Assembly (NCBI GenBank): GCA_964619885.1
Contig: CAZUGA010000057.1
Coordinates: 1 to 24,722, forward strand
From: CAZUGA01 sp964619885
GTDB taxonomy: Bacteria; Pseudomonadota; Gammaproteobacteria; Methylococcales; UBA1147
Direction of reading: 5' to 3'
DNA length: 24,722 bases
Positions 7,445 to 14,671 of this stretch are shown piece by piece. Position 1 is the stretch's first letter. Every line of letters starts with the position of its first letter. Under the pieces are notes generated by a model, which saw nothing but the letters and a program-made list of their open reading frames with translations, searched no databases and had not been told where the DNA came from. A program made the position numbers and the translations under genes.

Positions 7445-8677
7445 ATGACTTTACAAATACGACATCTAACCAAAACAACCAACGTCTCAATTAAAACATT
7501 AATACTCGCTGTTGGCTCAATATTGATCGGAAGTTTTGTATCAAATGGATTTGCGGTGGAAGATCTTGAAAAAGAAGACTTGAAATTTGGTTTTATCAAA
7601 CTGACCGATATGGCGCCTTTGGCCATCGCCTACGAAAAAGGCTACTTCGAAGATGAGGGGCTATATGTGAACCTGGAAGCGCAAGCCAATTGGAAAGTAC
7701 TGCTGGACCGGGTGATAAACGGCGAATTGGACGGGGCCCACATGCTGGCCGGTCAACCCTTGGGCGCAACTATCGGATTTGGTACACAAGCGCACGTGAT
7801 TACCGCTTTTAGCATGGATTTAAACGGTAATGGCATTACGGTTTCCAACGACATATGGAAACAAATGAAGCCCAATGTACCGCACAAAGACGGCAAACCG
7901 GTTCATCCGATCAAGGCGGATTATCTGAAGCCGGTAGTCGACAAATACCAAAGCGAAGGTAAAAAATTCAACATGGGTATGGTGTTTCCGGTATCAACCC
8001 ACAATTATGAATTGCGCTATTGGTTGGCGGCCGGTGGTATTAAGCCCGGTTATTATGCACCGCCGGCCGACATTACCGGTCAAATCGACGCCGATGCGCT
8101 GCTATCGGTGACCCCACCTCCGCAAATGCCCGCGACGCTGGAAGCGGGAACCATATATGGTTATTGCGTTGGAGAACCTTGGAACCAGCAAGCGGTATTC
8201 AAAGGTATCGGTGTACCAGTGATTACCGATTACGAAGTTTGGAAAGATAACCCGGAAAAAGTGTTTGGGGTCAGTAAAGCTTGGGCGGACAAGAACCCGA
8301 ACACGCATCTGGCTGTAGTCAAAGCGCTCATTCGTGCAGCGATGTGGTTGGATGCCGAGAATGACAAAAATCGTTCGGAAGCGGTAAAAATTTTGGCGCA
8401 AAGCAATTATGTCGGGGCTGACTATGATGTGATCGCGAACAGCATGACCGGCACTTTCGAATACGAAAAAGGTGATAAGCGGCCGCTGCCCGATTTCAAT
8501 GTGTTTTTTCGCTATCACGCAACTTATCCGTACTACAGCGACGCGATTTGGTATCTGACGCAGATGCGTCGCTGGGGCCATATATGGTTATTGCGTTGGA
8601 GAACCTTGGAACCAGCAAGCGGTATTCAAAGGTATCGGTGTACCAGTGATTACCGATTACGAAGTTTGGAAAGATAA
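7445..8677 (+). CDS. nrtA: NrtA-type nitrate/cyanate-binding protein, frameshifted 5' part
   Basis: Periplasmic substrate-binding protein of the NrtA/CmpA/CynA group, with an N-terminal hydrophobic export signal (about 17-37) and the family sequences KFGFIKLTDMAPLAIAYEKG, HMLAGQPLGATIGFG and GYCVGEPWNQQAV. GATAGGATC precedes the ATG. The frame is normal to 8577. There an exact second copy of the 427 bp at 8151-8577 begins, and because 427 is not a multiple of 3 the frame shifts and ends after about 33 unrelated residues at 8677. Removing one copy gives 7445-9287 as one ORF of 471 residues, the usual family length. As written, the encoded protein would lack its C-terminal lobe. The ligand may be nitrate, nitrite or cyanate; NasT control favours nitrate, nearby cyanase leaves cyanate open. 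Confidence 0.85.
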   Translation: MTLQIRHLTKTTNVSIKTLILAVGSILIGSFVSNGFAVEDLEKEDLKFGFIKLTDMAPLAIAYEKGYFEDEGLYVNLEAQANWKVLLDRVINGELDGAHMLAGQPLGATIGFGTQAHVITAFSMDLNGNGITVSNDIWKQMKPNVPHKDGKPVHPIKADYLKPVVDKYQSEGKKFNMGMVFPVSTHNYELRYWLAAGGIKPGYYAPPADITGQIDADALLSVTPPPQMPATLEAGTIYGYCVGEPWNQQAVFKGIGVPVITDYEVWKDNPEKVFGVSKAWADKNPNTHLAVVKALIRAAMWLDAENDKNRSEAVKILAQSNYVGADYDVIANSMTGTFEYEKGDKRPLPDFNVFFRYHATYPYYSDAIWYLTQMRRWGHIWLLRWRTLEPASGIQRYRCTSDYRLRSLER

Positions 8678-9004
8678 CCCGGAAAAAGTGTTTGGGGTCA
8701 GTAAAGCTTGGGCGGACAAGAACCCGAACACGCATCTGGCTGTAGTCAAAGCGCTCATTCGTGCAGCGATGTGGTTGGATGCCGAGAATGACAAAAATCG
8801 TTCGGAAGCGGTAAAAATTTTGGCGCAAAGCAATTATGTCGGGGCTGACTATGATGTGATCGCGAACAGCATGACCGGCACTTTCGAATACGAAAAAGGT
8901 GATAAGCGGCCGCTGCCCGATTTCAATGTGTTTTTTCGCTATCACGCAACTTATCCGTACTACAGCGACGCGATTTGGTATCTGACGCAGATGCGTCGCT
9001 GGGG
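8151..9004 (+). repeat. Perfect 427-bp tandem duplication inside nrtA
   Basis: 8151-8577 and 8578-9004 are identical by eye over the full 427 bp. The trinucleotide CCA occurs at 8151, 8578 and 9005, so the junction has 3-bp microhomology. No insertion sequence is present. Identity implies a very recent event or an assembly error. Confidence 0.93.
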
Positions 9005-9287
9005 CCAGATTGCTGAATTTAAACCCGATAGTTGGTATATGGAGATCGCCAAAAAGGTTTATCGACCGGACATTTATCGGAAAGCCGCGGATGAATTAGT
9101 CGCGGAAGGTAAAGCAAAAGCTTCTGACTTTCCACCAGTCGGTGAGAGTGGATTCAAACCGGCGCAAACCCAGTTTATTGACGATATTGTCTACGACGGT
9201 ACCAAACCCAACGAGTACTTAAAAAAATTCCCAATCGGGCTCAAAGGCAAAGATACCGTCAGCGGCGGCACCGTTAAAAAAGGTTAG
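8646..9287 (+). pseudogene. nrtA: NrtA 3' part after the duplication
   Basis: An open frame of 213 codons from GTG at 8646, an internal valine codon of the original gene. It has no ribosome binding site, so it is unlikely to be translated on its own. It repeats the residues encoded by copy 1 (ITDYEVWKDNPEKVFGVSKA to IWYLTQMRRWG). It then supplies the true C-terminus missing from the upstream part (QIAEFKPDSWYMEIAKKVYR, GGTVKKG at the end). Joined to the upstream part with one copy removed, it completes NrtA. The stop at 9287 is followed by a terminator-like hairpin before nrtB. Confidence 0.85.
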
Positions 9288-9304
9288 AGCTCCCATCGCT
9301 TGAT

Positions 9305-9367
9305 ACGCGTGGTGTCGGTCCTTCGTCTTTTCGAGAGCTGGAGTGTCCTGCCCACGCGTCTTTTTTT
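9305..9367 (+). terminator. Terminator-like hairpin between nrtA and nrtB
   Basis: ACGCGTGG (9305-9312) pairs perfectly with CCACGCGT (9352-9359), followed by C and seven T (9361-9367). The 39 nt between the arms have no strong structure of their own. It lies 17 bp after the nrtA stop and 50 bp before nrtB. It could act as a partial terminator that keeps the binding protein in excess of the permease. Confidence 0.6.
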
Positions 9368-9416
9368 ACTAAACCAAAATAATTCTAAATTTTTATCACT
9401 GCTATAGGAAAACATC

Positions 9417-10430
9417 ATGAGTCAACTAGTCCGCACATTGAATATGACCGGAATGACTTGGTTTGTTCCGATTGTCAAACTCATCCAGGGAGACAACCCT
9501 GCCCAACAACTAAAGTCGCTTTGGTTGATGGTGGGCGTCCCTATCGTTGCTTTTTTGATTTTCCTGGGATTGTGGCAAGTCTCCGCAGCGAATATTCAAA
9601 CCAGTTTGGGTGTAATCCCCGGCCCAGTAGCCGTTTGGCAAGAAGCGATGGGATTGGTGGACGACCATCACGCCGAACGCGATAAAGAAAACGCATTTTA
9701 CGAGCGCCAACGCGCACGCAATGAAAAAAAATTGGCAAAGAACCCCGACGCTAAACTCAGGATACGTCCGTATACCGGCAAACCAACATATTTTGACCAA
9801 ATCATTACCAGTTTATACACGGTATTTGCAGGTTTTCTGTTGGCCACTGTCGTCGCAATACCGGTGGGAATCATCTGCGGCACAAGCCAGGTGTTTAATG
9901 CGGCGATCAATCCGTTGATTCAAATTTTCAAACCTGTTTCGCCCCTAGCCTGGCTGCCCATAGTCACCCTGGTTGTCAGCGCGGTCTACGTGACGACAGA
10001 AGATTCTTGGTTTGAAAAATCTTTTTTGACTTCGGCGATTACTGTGACCCTTTGTTCATTGTGGCCAACCCTGATCAATACCGCAGTCGGCGTTTCCTCA
10101 ATCGACAAAGACTTGGTCAATGTCGGTAAGGTTTTGCGCCTTGATTGGCTAACCCAGGTCAAAAAAATCATCTTGCCGTCATCATTACCGTATATTTTTA
10201 CCGGTATGCGATTGTCGCTGGGCGTTGGATGGATGGTATTGATTGCTGCCGAAATGCTCGCACAAAACCCGGGGTTGGGTAAATTCGTATGGGACGAGTT
10301 TCAGAACGGTAGCTCGCACTCGTTAGGAAAGATTATGGTCGCGGTCTTTACCATAGGTGTTATTGGTTTTCTGTTAGACCGCACCATGGCGTCAATACAA
10401 AATCTGTTCACCTTCGGCCGAGAATTGTAG
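9417..10430 (+). CDS. nrtB: Nitrate/cyanate ABC transporter permease
   Basis: A 337-residue inner-membrane permease of the NrtB/CmpB/CynB group. The first membrane helix is about residues 38-58. A charged insertion follows (about 80-120, DDHHAERDKENAFYERQRAR) that is longer than in minimal permeases. The BPD-type permease domain covers the remaining helices, with the ATPase-contact loop around NVGKVLRLDWLTQVKKIILP and SLPYIFTGMRLSLGVGWM. AGGAAAAC precedes the ATG at 9417. It ends 14 bp before the ATPase gene, so the two are surely co-transcribed. It would form the channel for NrtA-delivered anion. Confidence 0.9.
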   Translation: MSQLVRTLNMTGMTWFVPIVKLIQGDNPAQQLKSLWLMVGVPIVAFLIFLGLWQVSAANIQTSLGVIPGPVAVWQEAMGLVDDHHAERDKENAFYERQRARNEKKLAKNPDAKLRIRPYTGKPTYFDQIITSLYTVFAGFLLATVVAIPVGIICGTSQVFNAAINPLIQIFKPVSPLAWLPIVTLVVSAVYVTTEDSWFEKSFLTSAITVTLCSLWPTLINTAVGVSSIDKDLVNVGKVLRLDWLTQVKKIILPSSLPYIFTGMRLSLGVGWMVLIAAEMLAQNPGLGKFVWDEFQNGSSHSLGKIMVAVFTIGVIGFLLDRTMASIQNLFTFGREL

Positions 10431-10444
10431 ACAGGGAGTAGACA

Positions 10445-12223
10445 ATGATAGTTAGCGCAATAAAATCCGATGTTTATGACAGCGACGCGGCGATTGATGG
10501 CGTCGATTCGACGATTAATGATGTTGAGCGGTTGGTCCCGGTATCAGATGACTATCTGCTGGAGGTCAAAAATCTGAGCAAATCTTATGGAACCGGCAAG
10601 GACAAAACACCGATATTGACCGATATTAACCTGAATATAAAAAAGGGAGAATTTGTCGCCATCGTCGGGTTTTCCGGAAGCGGAAAAACGACGCTGATTT
10701 CGACCCTCGCCGGCTTGATCACACCGGATTCCGGTGATGTTTTGATTAACGGAAAATCGATTAAGGGTCCTGGCCCGGATCGGGGGGTTGTGTTCCAGAA
10801 TTATTCGCTAATGCCTTGGCTAACGGTGTATGAAAATGTTGCTTTGGCGGTAGACCAAGCATTCAACAGTTGGTCTGCGCAAAAGCGCAAGGAACACACC
10901 GAGAAATATATCGAAATGGTTAACTTGACGCCAGCACTGCAAAAACGTCCGGCCGAGCTTTCCGGAGGAATGCGCCAGCGCGTTTCGGTGGCACGTGCGC
11001 TGGCTGCCAGTCCCGATATTTTATTGTTGGACGAACCATTGAGTGCATTGGATGCGTTGACGCGGGCAAATCTGCAACAAGAAATCTTGCGCATTTGGAG
11101 CCAAGACCAAAAAACAGTTGTATTGATTACCAACGATGTCGATGAAGGCATCATCATGGCGGACCGTATTATTCCATTAAACCCCGGACCGAATGCCAGT
11201 TTGGGTCCAAATTTTCAGGTAACGCTACCGCGTCCCCGTGACCGTACGGCGATGAACCATGATCCCGCTTTCAAAAAATTACGTAGAGAAGTGACCAATT
11301 ATCTAATCGGGGTAGGGGTTGAGAAACAAGTCGAAAATCCAAATGATCGGGTAGCGCTACCGAATGTGAGGCCAAATACCAGCAACGACTGGAATTTGGA
11401 TGCATCGGCGCTAAAACCTCCTCAGCAGGACCTCGGCAAACCTCGCTATTTAGAATTTTCAAAGATCGCTAAAATTTATCCAACTCCAAACGGTCGGGGT
11501 ACGGTCAAAGTGGTCGATGGTTTTGACATGATGATGAAGAAGGGTGAATTCATCTCCATTATCGGCCATTCGGGGTGCGGAAAATCAACGGTACTGTCGA
11601 TGGCGGCGGGACTCAATCCGATCGATGAAGGTGGTATTGTGCTGGACAACAAGGAAGTGGTTACTGCCGGACCGGATCGCGGTGTGGTTTTCCAAGCGCC
11701 CAGCCTTTTTCCATGGCTATCCGCGTTTCAAAATGTATCGTTGGGTGTTGAAAAAGTATACCCGCACGCCAAACCCAACGAGCGGAGGGATATTGTCGAA
11801 TATTATCTAACCCGGGTAGGATTGGGTGTCGATACGGACAAAAAAGCTCAAGAGCTGTCCAACGGCATGCGCCAGCGGGTGGGTATTGCTCGAGCATTCG
11901 CTCTTTCGCCCAAACTACTGCTGCTCGACGAACCGTTTGGTATGTTGGATTCCCTGACCCGTTGGGAACTACAAGAGGTTTTGATGGAGGTATGGGAACG
12001 GACGCATGTTACCGCGATTATGGTCACCCACGATGTTGACGAAGCGATATTATTGGCCGACCGGGTAGTGATGATGACCAATGGTCCCAACGCCAAGATC
12101 GGCAAAATACTGCCCATCGATTTACCGCGACCAAGAACCCGTAAAGCATTGTTGGAACACCCTGACTATTACAAATACCGCGAGAGTTTGATCGGGTTTC
12201 TTGAGCAATGTGAACAGCATTAA
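10445..12223 (+). CDS. nrtC: Double ABC ATPase of the nitrate/cyanate transporter
   Basis: A 592-residue protein with two complete nucleotide-binding domains in one chain. NBD1: Walker A GFSGSGKTT (75-83), Q118, signature LSGGM (172-176), Walker B ILLLDEP (192-198). NBD2: Walker A GHSGCGKST (374-382), Q417, signature LSNGM (471-475), Walker B LLLLDEP (491-497), H529 (MVTHDVDEA). In NBD1 the switch histidine is Asn230 (LITNDVDEG), so one ATP site should be catalytically weak. In cyanobacterial NrtABCD the two ATPases NrtC and NrtD are separate; here they are fused, and neither half shows the NrtA-like regulatory domain of cyanobacterial NrtC. GGGAG lies before the ATG. A terminator follows directly. 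Confidence 0.92.
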   Translation: MIVSAIKSDVYDSDAAIDGVDSTINDVERLVPVSDDYLLEVKNLSKSYGTGKDKTPILTDINLNIKKGEFVAIVGFSGSGKTTLISTLAGLITPDSGDVLINGKSIKGPGPDRGVVFQNYSLMPWLTVYENVALAVDQAFNSWSAQKRKEHTEKYIEMVNLTPALQKRPAELSGGMRQRVSVARALAASPDILLLDEPLSALDALTRANLQQEILRIWSQDQKTVVLITNDVDEGIIMADRIIPLNPGPNASLGPNFQVTLPRPRDRTAMNHDPAFKKLRREVTNYLIGVGVEKQVENPNDRVALPNVRPNTSNDWNLDASALKPPQQDLGKPRYLEFSKIAKIYPTPNGRGTVKVVDGFDMMMKKGEFISIIGHSGCGKSTVLSMAAGLNPIDEGGIVLDNKEVVTAGPDRGVVFQAPSLFPWLSAFQNVSLGVEKVYPHAKPNERRDIVEYYLTRVGLGVDTDKKAQELSNGMRQRVGIARAFALSPKLLLLDEPFGMLDSLTRWELQEVLMEVWERTHVTAIMVTHDVDEAILLADRVVMMTNGPNAKIGKILPIDLPRPRTRKALLEHPDYYKYRESLIGFLEQCEQH

Positions 12224-12227
12224 CTCT

Positions 12228-12271
12228 CCTCAGCAGTGAGGCCCTCAGCCTGCTTTGGCAGGCTTTTTTTT
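12228..12271 (+). terminator. Terminator of the nrt operon
   Basis: AGCCTGC-TTTG-GCAGGCT at 12247-12264 followed by a run of T to 12271 is a classical intrinsic terminator. A smaller hairpin, CCTCA-GCAG-TGAGG (12228-12241), stands just before it, directly after the stop codon of the ATPase gene. Confidence 0.92.
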
Positions 12272-12785
12272 GCGGCCTATTTTTCAGGTGCATGTATAGG
12301 CCCAGGAATTTCGAAACTGAACGAACGACGAGCACGGATAATATTCTTATGGATTCTAGCTATGAATAAGTCATGACCATTATATCTAAATGGTCATGCG
12401 ATTCTTCGTTGTTTTGAGAAAAATTATCGCTACGACGGTTCTTCACCTTGTCATTAAAAAGTCGAACAACGGTAATCGGCGAAGTTGTTGATTTAATAAA
12501 ACGTAAAATTAACAGGATATTCCATTCGAGCTTCTCGCCAACGTCGTTTCGCGGACACTAAATGAATGCAGGTTTCGCAGACTGAGTTAACAATCATTTG
12601 ACGATTGCGTTCCGCCACCTCTATGCAAACTAGAGCACTCGTTAACATAACGCACCAAAATAGGAGGCATAAACAGTACCAACATAGAGCATAAACCCGT
12701 TTTAGTGCTCTTGAACCGCGCAAAAATACGCGGCACGAGGGTGAGTTAGTCGATAGACCGATCGATTCAGTGGGTTGGGTCTATT
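12272..12785. other. Intergenic region upstream of the FNT channel gene
   Basis: About 510 bp with no convincing gene; the minus ORF 12493-12723 has no ribosome site or family signature. It contains a perfect 10-bp inverted repeat CATGACCATT/AATGGTCATG (12372-12381/12389-12398), and AACAAC/GTTGTT around 12464-12490. At 12651-12667 there is an NtrC-like left half-site (GCACCAAAAT) about 150 bp before the sigma-54 start. The decamer GTTTTAGTGC at about 12695 is nearly repeated near 12838. Confidence 0.4.
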
Positions 12786-12800
12786 GGTACAGGTATTGCT
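12785..12800 (+). promoter_or_regulatory. Sigma-54 promoter of the FNT channel gene
   Basis: TGGTACAGGTATTGCT differs from the sigma-54 consensus TGGCAC-N5-TTGCW at one base (T for C). GG (12786-12787) and GC (12798-12799) are 10 bp apart as required. The predicted start near 12811 leaves a leader of about 130 nt containing the hairpin AAACGG-GAGT-CCGTTT near 12825-12842. Confidence 0.7.
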
Positions 12801-12941
12801 TTATACCTTTTACGGAGCATATTTAAAACGGGAGTCCGTTTCAGTGCTCAGTTCGCATCTCCGTTCTGAACCATACAAATGCAACTTTAGAAAACTTGTC
12901 AGTTGGAACATTTTTATTTTACTAAGTAGGGAGGTTACATT

Positions 12942-13772
12942 ATGGCTTATTTAGCACCGTCAGAATTTGTTACTAAAATGGTAGATGCTGGTGAATCCAA
13001 AATCTACATGTCCACCAGAGATACATTGATCCGTGCGTTCATGGCGGGGGCCATCTTGGCGCTCGCGGCAGTATTCGCCATCACAATTACGACCAAAACT
13101 GGAAATCCGCTTATTGGCGCGGTGTTATTCCCGGTCGGATTTTGTATGTTGTATTTGTTGGGCTTTGACCTGCTAACGGGTGTTTTTATGCTAACCCCGC
13201 TCGCGTTATTGGATAGGCGGCCCGGTGTCACGATTCAAGCTATTTTGAAGAACTGGGGGCTCGTTTTTGTCGGAAACTTTTGCGGAGCGTTAACGGTGGC
13301 CTTCATGATGGCGTTTGTTTTTACCTACGGTTTCTCCACAGACCCTGGTCCGGTCGGTGCCAAGATCGCTGGTATCGGCAAAGCACGGACCCTCGGCTAT
13401 GCAGAGTATGGAGCCGCTGGTTGGGCAACAATATTTATCAGAGGCATGTTGTGCAACTGGATGGTTTCTACCGGGGTAGTTGGCGCGATGATTTCAACGC
13501 ATGTCAGCGGCAAGGTTATCGCGATGTGGATGCCAATCTTGGTATTTTTCTATATGACCTTTGAGCATTCAGTGGTCAACATGTTTCTGTTTCCTTCGGG
13601 CATCATTATGGGCGGCGAATTTTCAATCATGGATTACTTTTTATGGAATGAAATACCTACTGTTTTGGGGAACCTAGTCGGTGGGATTGCGTTTACCGGA
13701 TTGACGCTGTATACGACGCACGTCAGAACCGCACCAAAACGCGTTCTGGAAAAGAAAGCAGCTGTAGTATGA
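12942..13772 (+). CDS. Formate/nitrite transporter family channel
   Basis: A 276-residue integral membrane protein of the FNT family (FocA/NirC), which forms pentameric channels for small monovalent anions. Visible features are six or so hydrophobic helices, the N-terminal segment YLAPSEFVTKMVDAGESK, the loop RGMLCNWMVSTGV and FEHSVVNMFLFPSGI, which matches the conserved FEHS(V/I)xNM signature with the pore histidine. GGGAGG lies 7 bases before the ATG. Position within a nitrate/cyanate gene set points to nitrite (NirC-like) rather than formate, but the sequence alone does not settle this. It has its own sigma-54 promoter and no NasT-type leader, so it should respond to nitrogen limitation without the nitrate checkpoint. 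Confidence 0.9.
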   Translation: MAYLAPSEFVTKMVDAGESKIYMSTRDTLIRAFMAGAILALAAVFAITITTKTGNPLIGAVLFPVGFCMLYLLGFDLLTGVFMLTPLALLDRRPGVTIQAILKNWGLVFVGNFCGALTVAFMMAFVFTYGFSTDPGPVGAKIAGIGKARTLGYAEYGAAGWATIFIRGMLCNWMVSTGVVGAMISTHVSGKVIAMWMPILVFFYMTFEHSVVNMFLFPSGIIMGGEFSIMDYFLWNEIPTVLGNLVGGIAFTGLTLYTTHVRTAPKRVLEKKAAVV

Positions 13773-14072
13773 CTACATTACCGCAAAAGCGTGCTGATTT
13801 GGCTTAGATTTAGGATTACAAGAATAAGCCGTTAAGTTAGCGAAACGTCAAAATCGATCGGTTTGAATACATTCATTTTTCAGACCGGTTCCAAAACCCT
13901 CGGTCGGGACAGACACGTCCCAGATTTAGTTTTTAGGGTTCAACATTTTTTAGTCTGCAAAGCAGCCCAGGGCGTCTGGCCGTATACGACAGCCCGACAG
14001 CGACCTACGTTAGGCTATAGGCCGCTGCGATGTTGCGTGACTGCAGCTGAATTATAGCGCTGAGGAGGCTAT
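13773..14072. other. Gap between FNT channel and cyanase genes
   Basis: 300 bp without a gene and without a clear terminator. It contains GGGAC-AGACAC-GTCCC (13906-13921) and, at 13998-14027, a structure with outer arms CAGCG/CGCTG enclosing CCTA-CGT-TAGG. These may be leader structures for cynS. The hexaloop AGACAC lacks the G4 of ANTAR targets, so I do not call it one. No sigma-54 site was found. Confidence 0.4.
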
Positions 14073-14513
14073 ATGAATAAGCAGAGTATGACCGACACGA
14101 TTGTAACGACCAAGACAGAGAGAGGCTTGACATGGGAGTCTATGGGTAACCATCTGGGCGTGTCGCCGATTTGGTTGGCTTCTGTTTGTCTCGGCATGAA
14201 CAGCGCACCGCAAGAAAAAGCTGAAGCGATTTCCCGATATCTAGAATTGGATGCCGATGTCTCGGCAGCGCTGCAAGCATATCCGACCAAGGTTTGGGAA
14301 CAAAAGGTGCCGACAGACCCGTTGATCTATCGTTTCTATGAGATCATGGGGGTTTATGGAGACACTCTAAAAGAAGTTATTCAAGAAAAATTTGGCGACG
14401 GTATTATGAGCGCTATCGATTTTTCAATGGAGGTGGACAAAATTAATGATCCGAATGGAGACCGAGTCTGTGTCAAGATGAACGGAAAATTCCTGCCGTA
14501 TAAAAGTTGGTAA
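14073..14513 (+). CDS. cynS: Cyanate hydratase (cyanase)
   Basis: A 146-residue cyanase, which converts cyanate and bicarbonate to ammonia and carbon dioxide in the cytoplasm as a decamer. The N-terminal half (about 15-75) is the helical DNA-binding-like domain (RGLTWESMGNHLGVSPIWLA). The C-terminal half carries the catalytic triad at the spacing known from the E. coli enzyme: Arg87 and Glu90 (IYRFYEIMGVYG) and Ser113 (GIMSAIDFSMEV), each offset by nine from E. coli Arg96, Glu99, Ser122. All three are present, so the enzyme should be active. A strong GAGGAGG site lies before the ATG. Its presence beside an NrtA-type transporter raises the possibility that cyanate is also imported. Confidence 0.96.
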   Translation: MNKQSMTDTIVTTKTERGLTWESMGNHLGVSPIWLASVCLGMNSAPQEKAEAISRYLELDADVSAALQAYPTKVWEQKVPTDPLIYRFYEIMGVYGDTLKEVIQEKFGDGIMSAIDFSMEVDKINDPNGDRVCVKMNGKFLPYKSW

Positions 14514-14671
14514 AGTAAGCATCTATGTTTTTTCCGGATTTAGCCAGAGATAAGGCGTTGCTGCCCGGAGCGAATATTATTCCAGCGGTATCGGTGGTGC
14601 GAATCTACCGCATTCAATATTCAAAGGTAGATTTTTATCGTGCGACCGCTAAACTGAAGTGCATATAAAAA

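Noticed and set aside
8102..8945. Two similar minus-strand open frames of about 150 codons
   Set aside because: They are antisense to nrtA and look alike only because the underlying 427 bp is duplicated.
12493..12723. 76-codon minus-strand frame, hydrophobic and cysteine-rich
   Set aside because: No ribosome site, odd composition and no family resemblance.
13906..13921. GGGAC-AGACAC-GTCCC hairpin before cynS as an ANTAR target
   Set aside because: The hexaloop starts with A but has C at position 4, and there is no paired hairpin or terminator.
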